DNA of 49,170 nt from a virus, in IMG/VR virus record IMGVR_UViG_3300020207_000042, positions 1-49,170 of that record. The stretch is one strand, 5' to 3'. Of the stretch, positions 18,511 through 27,701 are shown piece by piece (positions within the stretch are counted from its first letter, which is position 1; each line of letters opens with the position of its first letter). The position numbers and the translations under genes were made by a program. A model generated the notes under the pieces. That model was not told the origin of the DNA. It saw nothing but the letters and a program-made list of their open reading frames with translations, and did not search any database.

Positions 18511-21500
18511 ATGGCAGAATTTAAACTAGGTAGAATAAGATTTGTGTGGAAAGACGCATGGTCTTCTGCCACTACATATTACAAAGACGATGTTGTAAGA
18601 TTCGGAGGTAAGGTATACATTTGTGTGATTGGCCACACAAGTGCAACTGATTTCTTTACAGATTTTGAAATAGTACCACCTAAATGGAATCTTGTAAGTG
18701 ACGGTCAAACATGGAAGGGTGAGTGGGCAACAAGCACCGGATATGTTTACGGAGATATTGTACAATATGGTGCAAGATTATACATTTGTAAAGTTGTTCA
18801 CACATCACAAGCAACAGTAGCAGCTGGCCTAGAAGCTGATATTGCTAATTGGGATGTCTATGCTGACGGTTTAGCATGGAAAGGCGACTGGACCGTAGAT
18901 ACAAAGTACCTAATAAATGATCTAGTAAAATACGGCGGCCAAACTTATGTGTGTAATACATATCATACATCTGCTGCAACTGAAGCCGACGGGCTAGAAG
19001 CAGACCAGGCAAGTTGGGACGTATTTAATGCAGGTATCGAATACAAAAGTACATGGACATCTGGAACTAGATATAAAGTTAATGACGTAGTTCAGTATGG
19101 TGCAGCTCTTTGGATTTGTACTACTGAACATACTGGCTCAACATTGTTTAGTACAGATAGTGCAAATTGGGAACAATTTGTTAGAGGATTCCAATTTGAA
19201 TCAGACTGGGAAGCACTAAGACAATATCAAAAAGGTGATATTGTTAGATACGGCGGCAACCAATATATTGCACTTACTAACCATAGCGAGAAAAATCCTG
19301 TCGTAGAAACTACAGACTGGCAACTATTCTCACAAGGTATTAGATTTTTAGGTGACTGGCAAGATGACAGTACACTTCAAGATTATAGAGTAGGAGAAGT
19401 TGTTCGATACGGTGGCTACACATATATTTGTACAGCAGATCACCAAGATCAAACACCTACTGATACAAACTATTGGCAACGACTAAACACTGGCCTAAGA
19501 TGGAGAGGTGAGTGGGTAGATGATCAAGAATATCTATTAGGTGACGTTGTAAGATTTACAGACAACTCTTACGTTTGTGTTCAAGGACACTTTTCAGAAG
19601 GCGACGACTTTTCAACAATACAAACACAGCCCGGAGGCGGCGGTGCACAGAATTCACGTCCTGATTTAGATACAACAGGTACATACTGGCAAGTATTGTC
19701 AATTGGTAATGAAGCAAGTGTACTAACTACAAAAGGTGATTTAGTTTATTATGCAGCAGGCGGACCAGCAAGATTACCTGTCGGTGCTGAAGGACAATTT
19801 TTACAAGTCAGCAACAATCAAACACCTGAATGGGCTTACATGGGCGTCGCAGACGATGTTTATTATGTAGCAACACACGGCGCAGATACACCTGCTCCTA
19901 CTAATGGACGTTCAATTGACAAACCGTGGAAAACAATAAGATACGCAGCAGAACAAGTAGAAAGAGGAGCAAAGAATCCCCAAGCAAGACGTTTACTAGA
20001 ACTGAACAGATATTTTATACAAAGAGAAATTGTAGAATGGACTGACGCTCAAATTACAGGTAACATTTCACCATTCACTACAGGTTTTGATTACGATAGT
20101 GCTAAATGCGAAAGAGACATGGGCTATATTATTGATGCTGTAATATGGGATATTACACACGGCGGAAATGTAAAGTCAAGAGAAGCTGCACTTTCCTATA
20201 TTAATGATACTGTTGGATCACCATATCTTACACAAAAAGCAGAAACTGTAGCAAGTATAAATTATGGCTTAGAAGTTATACAGGCTGTATTGAATCAAGA
20301 AGCACCGGCTGTAAATTATCAAGTTAACAACGGAGATAATTCAACAGCAATAGTTGCACAATACTTTGATGCAAGTCTTTCATCAGAAACTGTATATACT
20401 GAAATTTCAAATCTTGTAAAAATTATTACAGATGCAATTACAGCAGGTAATGCAGATAATATTCCAGACAGATTAATACGTAACAGTCTTATAAAAGTTG
20501 CAACAGGAAAATACTACGAAGTATTGCCTATAATTGTACCTGCAGAATGTTGTATAATTGGTGACGAACTACGTTCTACAAACGTATTCCCAAGAAAATC
20601 AAACAATTCAACACTTACTTCTGCAGAAGATTATTTGTATAGTAACACAGCAATTGAAAGAGTTGAAGCAATTATTGGAGACATTGTAGAAGGTGTAGCT
20701 GTAACAGCAACAACAGGAAATACACAAACACAAAGTACTCTTTATCCTTTAGCAAACAACGAAACAGGGTATGTTAGACAAGCAACTGAACAATTAGCAA
20801 GACTTTATAGAAGAAGAACAGACTGGGCTTTAGGACGCAAAGAAGAAGCAATAGCAACATTTACATTAGCTGACGAAATGGCTGATCCTAATGCAGGCTA
20901 TGCTAGAAACTTGCTTATTGCTAACAGAGAATTTTTAAAAGCAGAATTAATTGGCTACATTACAGAAAACTATCCAGACTTAAAATACAGCAGAACAGCA
21001 TGTAAAAAAGATGTTGGATACCTAATTGATGCTGTAGCATACGACTTAACATATGGCGGTAACTGGCAAACTGTAAATGCCGGTGAAGCATATTATGTTG
21101 GTGCAACTTCGAACTTACCAGCGGCACAGAAAGCGGCAACACTAGCAGCTTATGGGTACCTAAAAGGTATTATGCAAACTGTAGGTAGAAACATTACTGT
21201 TACTCCTGGCACACAGTCTACTGTAGAACAAGTAGTTGGTGATCCAGGGGATGCTGCAAGCGCAACAACAATAGGCGACTTACTAGACGACTTTATTAAT
21301 ATTGTTGATAACGGTACTGGTAGCGAGACTATAGTATATCCAAGTATTACTGGTGCTGCGGCAGGTTTACAAACTGACCATTCACTATTAGGGTCAGCGG
21401 CTGCTACAATTAAAACAGACACAACAAACTGGATTACAGCAAACTTTCCTAACTTAACATATGATAGTGCAAAATGTGAAAGAGATATTGGTTACTTACT

Positions 21501-24500
21501 AGATGCGGCAAGATACGATTGGTGTTTAGGTACAACATTTGCGTCAACAGTGGCGGCAATTAGTTACTTGAGAAAACCAAGTGCTAAAGTTACAGGCGAC
21601 CAAAAAGAAGCAACACTTGCAAGTTATGAATATGCTAGAAATGCGGCAAGAGCTGAAGTTTCTGAAGCGGCAAGTTTGGCACAAATTAACAACACTTTTG
21701 TTACAACAAACGATATTATTTTAGGTGGTAGTAACGAAGGTAGTAACCGTGCTGCAGAAGATCAAGACGTTTATGCAGGCATACAGCAACTTGAACTTAA
21801 CAAAGAGTTTATTGCAAAAGAAGCGGTTGCTTATGTTAACGATTATTATGCAGATAGTGTTACAGCAACTACAGCTGCAACAGGCGCACTTACTGTTACA
21901 AGTACAGGATGGTTAAGACAAAACAGACCAATTAAGTTTACTGGAACAGCAATAGGTGGATTAACACTAAATCAAACTTATTATGTTAAAAACATTTTAA
22001 GTTCAACAACATTTACTATTAGTTCTACAATAGGCGGAACAGATGTAACAGTAACTGACGATAGCGGTGCAATGGATGTCGAAAAAGATTACGACTACAA
22101 CGTAACATTGTGCGAGAGAGATATTAGATCTATTGTAGATGGAATGATTTGGGATCTAAAATATGCACCTAATTATAGAAGAACATATACAGGTAATATT
22201 AATTTAACAGTACCTGCTACATATGCAACTAGATATGCATCAAGATACTATGTTAATAGCGTAATAGGCTCACAAGAAGAAGACTTCTACTATCTACGCA
22301 ATGGTACAGGAATCAGACTACAAACATTAGAAGGCCTACAGGGTGATATGACAGCAGAAACAGCCGCTGGTACAAGTCGTGTAACAGCAGGTGCGTATGC
22401 GTCACTAGATCCAGGTTGGGGTCCAGATGATGATAGATGTTGGATTACGGCACGTTCACCGTATGTACAAAACTGTACAACATTTGGTAATGCCGCAACT
22501 GGTCAAAGAATTGACGGTGCATTACACAACGGCGGTAATGACAGTATTGTTTCAAACGACTTTACACAGGTTATAAGTGATGGTATTGGAGCACACATTT
22601 TAAATAATGGTAGAGCAGAACTTGTGTCGGTGTTTACATATTACTCACACATTGGTTATCTAGCAGAAACAGGCGGACGTATACGTGCAACTAACGGTAA
22701 CAACTCATATGGTGATTATGGTTCAGTTGCAGAAGGTGTTGACCCAGATGAAACTCCAACAACTGGTATAGTAGATAACAAGACACAATATAATGCTACA
22801 ATAGCATCAGCTGTTACAGACCAAGACACTATTCTAACAGCAGAATTTACACATGCTGGTAATGATTACACAGAAGTAACATTTAATGTGTTTGGTCCAG
22901 GTAGTGGCGAATCAGTTATTGGTGATGAATTTAGAGACGAAGCACTAATACAAGCTCGTGTTATTGACGATCAAGTTGACGGCGATGCAGGTGGTAGTGG
23001 ATACTTAACAGCAAGTAACACAGCACAGTCAGGTAACGCAACAAGTATTACACTTTCAGCTACTGACGGTAACTTAAATACTTCTTATCCTGGCATGAAG
23101 GTATTGATTGTAGGTGGCGCAGGCGCAGGCTTATATGCACTTATTGATACATATGATGCAGGTACAAAAGTTGCTACAGTAATTAAAGAATCAGACGGCA
23201 CAGCAGGTTGGGATCACTTTGTTCCTGGCACACCATTTGTTTCACCAAACGCTTCATCTACATACGAGATTGAGCCAGCGGTATCATTCTCAGCACCTAC
23301 AAGAAGTACACAGAATGTTGTAATTACTTCAAATATTTACGAAGACTTTGGATTCTTTGAAACATCACAACAGGTAAACAACCAAGGTGCTGATACTTAT
23401 GCAGGAACAGGTAGTAACGCAACTTTTAACATTGACAGAGTTGGCGCAAAATATTATGTTGCATTAAACAGTGCTGGTAGTGGATATACAAGACTTGAAA
23501 CTATTACTGTTGCAGGTACATCATTAGGTGGCACAAGCCCTGAAAATGATCTAGTTATTACATTAACAAGCATTGGTACTAGCGGAGAAGTTATTGACTT
23601 TGATTTCACTGGTATTGGTGCTAAAGGTAAATTTGTTGCACTAAGTGACGATACTTCAGCAGCCACAAGCGGAGACGTTGCAACTTGGAGTAATGTAACA
23701 CTTCCACAACAATGCGATAGATTTACAACTGGACTACTTAACGATGGTAGTTCTCAATATAAGTCAAGTGCATTTGTTGCTGTTGCAACAGGATCTAGTA
23801 ATGCTGTACTAAGTGAGGACTTGTCAACATTTAGTACATCAGCTCTACCAGCAGGATTAGATACTTCAACAGGAGTTGATGTACAATACGGCTATTTAGG
23901 TGCTGGATCGAACAGATTTGTAGTTATTGCCCAAAATGATACTGATATTGCTTATTCAGACAACGCAGGTACATCTTGGACACTATCAAGTGCAGCATTG
24001 CCTAATACAGGATTTACAAGTATTACTAATGGTGCAGGAAAATATGTTGCTGTAAGAACAGGTTCAAACCAAGCAGCATATTCAGTAGACGGCATTACAT
24101 GGACAGCAAGCACATTACCAGCAAGTTCAAACTGGAGTAAAGTTGTTTGGGGTAACGGCAGATTTATTGCAATATCAAACAACAGTGTAAACGGTGCATA
24201 TAGTTTAGATGGTATTACTTGGTATGCATTAACCATAGGCACAGAAGGCGCAGCTCTTCCAACAGATATTTGTTACGGACAAGGTATGTTTATGGTAACT
24301 AGTGCAGACACAAATAGTGTTTGTTACAGTGATTATGGATTAATTTGGTCAAACTTAACTGTTACAGCAAACGTAAGCGGCTACAAACTAGCGGCATTTG
24401 GTAACATAAACCAAGAGCCTGCCTGGTTAGCAATAGCAGACGGAACAACTACTCAAGTAGCATCAAACAAACTTGGTGCTAGAGCAAGAGGACGAGTAAA

Positions 24501-25524
24501 CATTGCTAACGAGAAAATATTTGAAGTAAAACTAGCAGAACCAGGAAGTGGTTATGGTGGTACTCCGCCAACAATTACTATTACTGATCCAAACAACATT
24601 GACGATGTTGTATTCCAAAATAGACTCGGAAATGGTGCTTTAGGTAATCCTAGTTTTGCAGATAGAGGAACAGGCTTTAGTGCAGCAAGTATGGAAGTTG
24701 ATGGACAAACATCAAATGGTAATGCAGATTTCTTACAGAACGGGTCATTTGTTGCTGTTAGACGTTTAACTGAAAGACCAGTAGCAGGATCAAATATTAC
24801 GTTTGATAGTTTACCAGGACAGTACTTTAAGTTGGTAACTGTTGTTAGTTTCTTAGGAACTAACCCAGGATCACATACAGCATTCTTACAATTAAGTCCA
24901 AGTATGACTATTGCAGATGCACCAGCTGACGGCGACGGAGTAACTTCAAGAATACGTTATTCACAAGTACGTCTAACAGGACACGATTTCCTAGATGTTG
25001 GTACAGGTAGTTTTGCAGAAACAAATTATCCTGGACTACCATTACAAATACCGGTCCAAGCTCAAGAAACATATGATGTTGACGGAGGACGAGTGTTCTT
25101 TACATCAACTGACCAAGATGGTAACTTTAGGGTTGGTGACCTGTTCCAAATTGAACAGGCAACAGGTGTTGCAAACTTGAATGCTGAAGCATTTAACATT
25201 GCAGGTCTACAAGAACTTACACTAGGTGAAGTTACACTAGGTGGTAACTCAGCAAGTATTAGCGAATTTAGTACAGACCCATTCTTTACAGCAAACAGCG
25301 ACAGTGTTGTGCCAACGCAACGTGCTATTAAAGCATACATTGAAGCACAAATTGGTGGCGGTGGTGCTGCATTGAACGTTAACAGTGTCACAGCTGGTGA
25401 CATTTTCATAAGCTCAAACATTATAACAACGGTGTCAGGCGAGTTGATAAATATTACAGCAAACATGAACTTCACTGGTCCAGTTACAGGTTATCCTTTA
25501 GCATACCAGTACTTTTTAAGATAA
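18511..25524 (+). CDS. Giant modular adhesin-like protein (paralogue B2, 2337 aa)
   Basis: This is a paralogue of the 2000-aa protein; both start MAEFKL.R......W. Seven CBM5/12-like modules fill residues 10-360, without the cupredoxin-like insertion. A fibre motif follows (TTKGDLVYYAAGGPARLPVG, about 406-425), then YYVATHGADT opening a beta-helix. Four helical modules with the pattern LNR.F...E and CERDIGYLIDA are interleaved (about 19990-20172, 20900-21075, 21385-21537, 21783-22175); the fourth is split by a beta-rich insert. Next come RSPYVQN beta-helix turns, a propeller-like region (about 23620-24470) with SVDGITW and SLDGITW motifs, and a STDQDGNFRVGDLF region near the C-terminus. It is probably a host-recognition fibre or adhesin and the largest protein in the window. 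Confidence 0.85.
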   Translation: MAEFKLGRIRFVWKDAWSSATTYYKDDVVRFGGKVYICVIGHTSATDFFTDFEIVPPKWNLVSDGQTWKGEWATSTGYVYGDIVQYGARLYICKVVHTSQATVAAGLEADIANWDVYADGLAWKGDWTVDTKYLINDLVKYGGQTYVCNTYHTSAATEADGLEADQASWDVFNAGIEYKSTWTSGTRYKVNDVVQYGAALWICTTEHTGSTLFSTDSANWEQFVRGFQFESDWEALRQYQKGDIVRYGGNQYIALTNHSEKNPVVETTDWQLFSQGIRFLGDWQDDSTLQDYRVGEVVRYGGYTYICTADHQDQTPTDTNYWQRLNTGLRWRGEWVDDQEYLLGDVVRFTDNSYVCVQGHFSEGDDFSTIQTQPGGGGAQNSRPDLDTTGTYWQVLSIGNEASVLTTKGDLVYYAAGGPARLPVGAEGQFLQVSNNQTPEWAYMGVADDVYYVATHGADTPAPTNGRSIDKPWKTIRYAAEQVERGAKNPQARRLLELNRYFIQREIVEWTDAQITGNISPFTTGFDYDSAKCERDMGYIIDAVIWDITHGGNVKSREAALSYINDTVGSPYLTQKAETVASINYGLEVIQAVLNQEAPAVNYQVNNGDNSTAIVAQYFDASLSSETVYTEISNLVKIITDAITAGNADNIPDRLIRNSLIKVATGKYYEVLPIIVPAECCIIGDELRSTNVFPRKSNNSTLTSAEDYLYSNTAIERVEAIIGDIVEGVAVTATTGNTQTQSTLYPLANNETGYVRQATEQLARLYRRRTDWALGRKEEAIATFTLADEMADPNAGYARNLLIANREFLKAELIGYITENYPDLKYSRTACKKDVGYLIDAVAYDLTYGGNWQTVNAGEAYYVGATSNLPAAQKAATLAAYGYLKGIMQTVGRNITVTPGTQSTVEQVVGDPGDAASATTIGDLLDDFINIVDNGTGSETIVYPSITGAAAGLQTDHSLLGSAAATIKTDTTNWITANFPNLTYDSAKCERDIGYLLDAARYDWCLGTTFASTVAAISYLRKPSAKVTGDQKEATLASYEYARNAARAEVSEAASLAQINNTFVTTNDIILGGSNEGSNRAAEDQDVYAGIQQLELNKEFIAKEAVAYVNDYYADSVTATTAATGALTVTSTGWLRQNRPIKFTGTAIGGLTLNQTYYVKNILSSTTFTISSTIGGTDVTVTDDSGAMDVEKDYDYNVTLCERDIRSIVDGMIWDLKYAPNYRRTYTGNINLTVPATYATRYASRYYVNSVIGSQEEDFYYLRNGTGIRLQTLEGLQGDMTAETAAGTSRVTAGAYASLDPGWGPDDDRCWITARSPYVQNCTTFGNAATGQRIDGALHNGGNDSIVSNDFTQVISDGIGAHILNNGRAELVSVFTYYSHIGYLAETGGRIRATNGNNSYGDYGSVAEGVDPDETPTTGIVDNKTQYNATIASAVTDQDTILTAEFTHAGNDYTEVTFNVFGPGSGESVIGDEFRDEALIQARVIDDQVDGDAGGSGYLTASNTAQSGNATSITLSATDGNLNTSYPGMKVLIVGGAGAGLYALIDTYDAGTKVATVIKESDGTAGWDHFVPGTPFVSPNASSTYEIEPAVSFSAPTRSTQNVVITSNIYEDFGFFETSQQVNNQGADTYAGTGSNATFNIDRVGAKYYVALNSAGSGYTRLETITVAGTSLGGTSPENDLVITLTSIGTSGEVIDFDFTGIGAKGKFVALSDDTSAATSGDVATWSNVTLPQQCDRFTTGLLNDGSSQYKSSAFVAVATGSSNAVLSEDLSTFSTSALPAGLDTSTGVDVQYGYLGAGSNRFVVIAQNDTDIAYSDNAGTSWTLSSAALPNTGFTSITNGAGKYVAVRTGSNQAAYSVDGITWTASTLPASSNWSKVVWGNGRFIAISNNSVNGAYSLDGITWYALTIGTEGAALPTDICYGQGMFMVTSADTNSVCYSDYGLIWSNLTVTANVSGYKLAAFGNINQEPAWLAIADGTTTQVASNKLGARARGRVNIANEKIFEVKLAEPGSGYGGTPPTITITDPNNIDDVVFQNRLGNGALGNPSFADRGTGFSAASMEVDGQTSNGNADFLQNGSFVAVRRLTERPVAGSNITFDSLPGQYFKLVTVVSFLGTNPGSHTAFLQLSPSMTIADAPADGDGVTSRIRYSQVRLTGHDFLDVGTGSFAETNYPGLPLQIPVQAQETYDVDGGRVFFTSTDQDGNFRVGDLFQIEQATGVANLNAEAFNIAGLQELTLGEVTLGGNSASISEFSTDPFFTANSDSVVPTQRAIKAYIEAQIGGGGAALNVNSVTAGDIFISSNIITTVSGELINITANMNFTGPVTGYPLAYQYFLR

Positions 25525-25539
25525 TGGAGAAAAAATAAA

Positions 25540-25860
25540 ATGGCAAACGGAAGATTAGGAGCAGCGGATCTATCAGCAGCCACAAATACAACAGTTTATG
25601 AAGTCCCAGCAGACAATTTTGCTGTTGTAACTGTGAGCATTTGTAATAGAGACGCCGGCAACAGAACAATAAGACTTGCATTAGCAAGTGCAGATACTCC
25701 TACAGCAGCAGAATACATAGAGTATGATACTGAATTAGTAGGAAATGGTACACTTGAAAGATCAGGTATTGTACTTGATGCAGGTAAAAAACTTGTTGTT
25801 TATAGCAACAGTTTAAGCGTTTCGGCTGTAGTTTACGGTTTAGAAACATCAACACTATAA
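25540..25860 (+). CDS. Small beta-rich structural protein (106 aa)
   Basis: ATG 25540 is preceded by TGGAGAA 11 bases upstream, with a 15-base gap after the giant gene. The sequence alternates hydrophobic strands (FAVVTVSICNRD, RTIRLALASA, KLVVYSNSLSVSAVVYGLE), consistent with a small beta-sandwich. It resembles the 109-aa protein at 11675 in length, strand pattern and position after a giant fibre gene, though identity is low. No family name can be assigned; a virion-associated role is inferred from context. Confidence 0.65.
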   Translation: MANGRLGAADLSAATNTTVYEVPADNFAVVTVSICNRDAGNRTIRLALASADTPTAAEYIEYDTELVGNGTLERSGIVLDAGKKLVVYSNSLSVSAVVYGLETSTL

Positions 25861-25872
25861 GAGGAATAAGAC

Positions 25873-26823
25873 ATGCGTAAGATAGGAATAGGAACAGCAG
25901 GAGATCCAGTATTAGGTAAGTCACTAATTTTGGATAATACTGTAACAACTTTGGACGCTGACGCTGACCTAATACTAGATCCTAACGGCGCAGGTGAAAC
26001 CAAAGTAAACGGCCATATACAGGTCAATTCAGGATCAACACTAAAACTTGGCGATGATGACAACAGTCATTGGGTAGCTTTAAAAAGTCCTGCAAGTGTA
26101 ACAAGTAACTTGACTTTTAGTTTGCCAACAAGTTATGGTTCAAATACACAGGTACTTACAACAAACGGCTCAGGTGCATTAAGTTGGACTACTCCGGGTA
26201 TTAGTGTTACAAATGACGTATCCACAGGTAATAATAACAACTACTTGATGTTTACAGCAAGCACAAGTGGAACAATTACAGGCACAAGTGTAAGTGATTC
26301 AAAACTTGCATATCAACCTAGCACAGGTAACTTGTTTGTAGGTATTGTAAGTGGCGGTGAAGGTAACGGTAACAGTTTAACACTTAGAAGTACAAGTGCA
26401 GGTACAAAAGGCCAAGTTTATGTTGATGAAGGAACAGCAAGTTCTAGCACAACAACTGGAGCATTTAGAGTTGCAGGCGGCGCCGGTATTGGCGGAAACT
26501 TATACGTAGGCGGTTCGTTTACAGCAACATCTGTAACTGAAACATCGAGTATTGCATTAAAGGAAAATGTGCAACCAATTGAAAATGCACTAGAAAGTTT
26601 AACAAAACTAGTTGGTGTTGTTTATGATCGTAAAGACGGCTCAAGTAAAAACGAAGCAGGATTGATTGCAGAAGAAGTAGATAAAGTTTTACCAAACCTA
26701 GTATCAAAAGATGCAAACGGAAATGCAGAAAGTATTTCATACACAAAAATTAGTGCTTATCTAATTGAAGCAATTAAATCTTTGAAAGAAGAAATAGATA
26801 ATGTAAAGCAGAAGCTGGGGTAA
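25873..26823 (+). CDS. Fibre protein with C-terminal S74-type intramolecular chaperone
   Basis: In this 316-residue protein the N-terminal part carries one copy of the fibre repeat found in the A-type giants (LDNTVTTLDADADLILDPNG). A Ser/Thr/Gly-rich beta region follows, with RVAGGAGIGGNLYVGG (a common phage-fibre motif). The last ~92 residues match the peptidase S74 / endosialidase-chaperone family, with LKENVQPIENAL, GLIAEEVDKVLPNLV and an amphipathic end helix LIEAIKSLKEEIDNVKQ. Ser225 and Lys230 have the S-x4-K spacing of the self-cleaving dyad. Such domains trimerise beta-helical fibres and are then cut off. The ATG follows a GAGGAA ribosome-binding site. Confidence 0.8.
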   Translation: MRKIGIGTAGDPVLGKSLILDNTVTTLDADADLILDPNGAGETKVNGHIQVNSGSTLKLGDDDNSHWVALKSPASVTSNLTFSLPTSYGSNTQVLTTNGSGALSWTTPGISVTNDVSTGNNNNYLMFTASTSGTITGTSVSDSKLAYQPSTGNLFVGIVSGGEGNGNSLTLRSTSAGTKGQVYVDEGTASSSTTTGAFRVAGGAGIGGNLYVGGSFTATSVTETSSIALKENVQPIENALESLTKLVGVVYDRKDGSSKNEAGLIAEEVDKVLPNLVSKDANGNAESISYTKISAYLIEAIKSLKEEIDNVKQKLG

Positions 26824-26826
26824 TAA

Positions 26827-27690
26827 ATGGCGACACTTAAAAACACTGTCATTAACGATGTTGGAGCCATAACATTACCGAAAGGTACAACGGCACAACG
26901 TCCTACAAATCCACCAAACGGTTCTATGAGATATAATACTGACTTAGGTTATACAGAAGCGTATTATAACGGATTTTGGTTTGATTTGTCAACTGGCAGG
27001 GGCCTCCCTACAAAAACAGAAAACAAGTATATATTGTTAGATGCAAGTTTGTCATCAAGTACTAATGGCACAACAGCTGCAGGTTGGACTAATATTGGGT
27101 ACCAATCGGGTAGAAATTTTGAGTTCTTTGGATCTCCTACTTATACAAGTAATGGATTAAACAGTTACTGGAGATTTGACGGTAACCAAATGGCTGTGTG
27201 TGAAAACCAATGTAATGACTTACAATACAACACTGTAGAATGTGTGTTTAGAAGATTCTCAAACAGTCCAGAAGATATTTTGTATAACAAAGAAAACACA
27301 TGGGAAGCAAAAACAGATAGTGCTACTTTCCAATGGGCCTGGCAAACAACTGATAGAAGTTGGTTTTGGTCAAGTACAGGTGCAATAACAGATAATCAAT
27401 GGTATCATTCTGTTGTAACTTATGACGGGAACAGAGTCAGAGCTTATATTAATGGTAGATTAAGACAAGAAGATACAGGAAACTATGAAAATGGAACGTT
27501 AATACAAACGCATGCCAGCTATCCTAAAATTAATAGTAGAGGCGCCGATCGTACAACGTATTCTAATACAGGTCATCATGAAGTTGCTTATTTTGCTGTT
27601 TATGATACACCTCTAAGTGATTCGGAGCAACATCATAATTATCAATGTATGGCTGAGCGTTTTAACATACCATATATACCATATAACTAG
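26827..27690 (+). CDS. LamG/concanavalin A-like lectin-domain fibre protein
   Basis: Residues 1-55 form the shared fibre module (MATLKNTVINDVGAITLPKG, then RPTNPPNGSMRYNTDLGY and YNGFWFDL). The remaining ~225 residues look like a concanavalin A/LamG jelly roll: SYWRFDGNQM, TVECVFRR, then WYHSVVTYDGNRVRAYINGR, which is the hallmark LamG strand pair, and HEVAYFAVYDTPLSDSE near the end. This fold usually binds carbohydrate. It starts 3 bases after the S74 protein gene stops, in one operon. Probably a receptor-binding or accessory adhesin; the ligand is unknown. Confidence 0.75.
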   Translation: MATLKNTVINDVGAITLPKGTTAQRPTNPPNGSMRYNTDLGYTEAYYNGFWFDLSTGRGLPTKTENKYILLDASLSSSTNGTTAAGWTNIGYQSGRNFEFFGSPTYTSNGLNSYWRFDGNQMAVCENQCNDLQYNTVECVFRRFSNSPEDILYNKENTWEAKTDSATFQWAWQTTDRSWFWSSTGAITDNQWYHSVVTYDGNRVRAYINGRLRQEDTGNYENGTLIQTHASYPKINSRGADRTTYSNTGHHEVAYFAVYDTPLSDSEQHHNYQCMAERFNIPYIPYN

Positions 27691-27701
27691 GAACAAATTA
27701 A

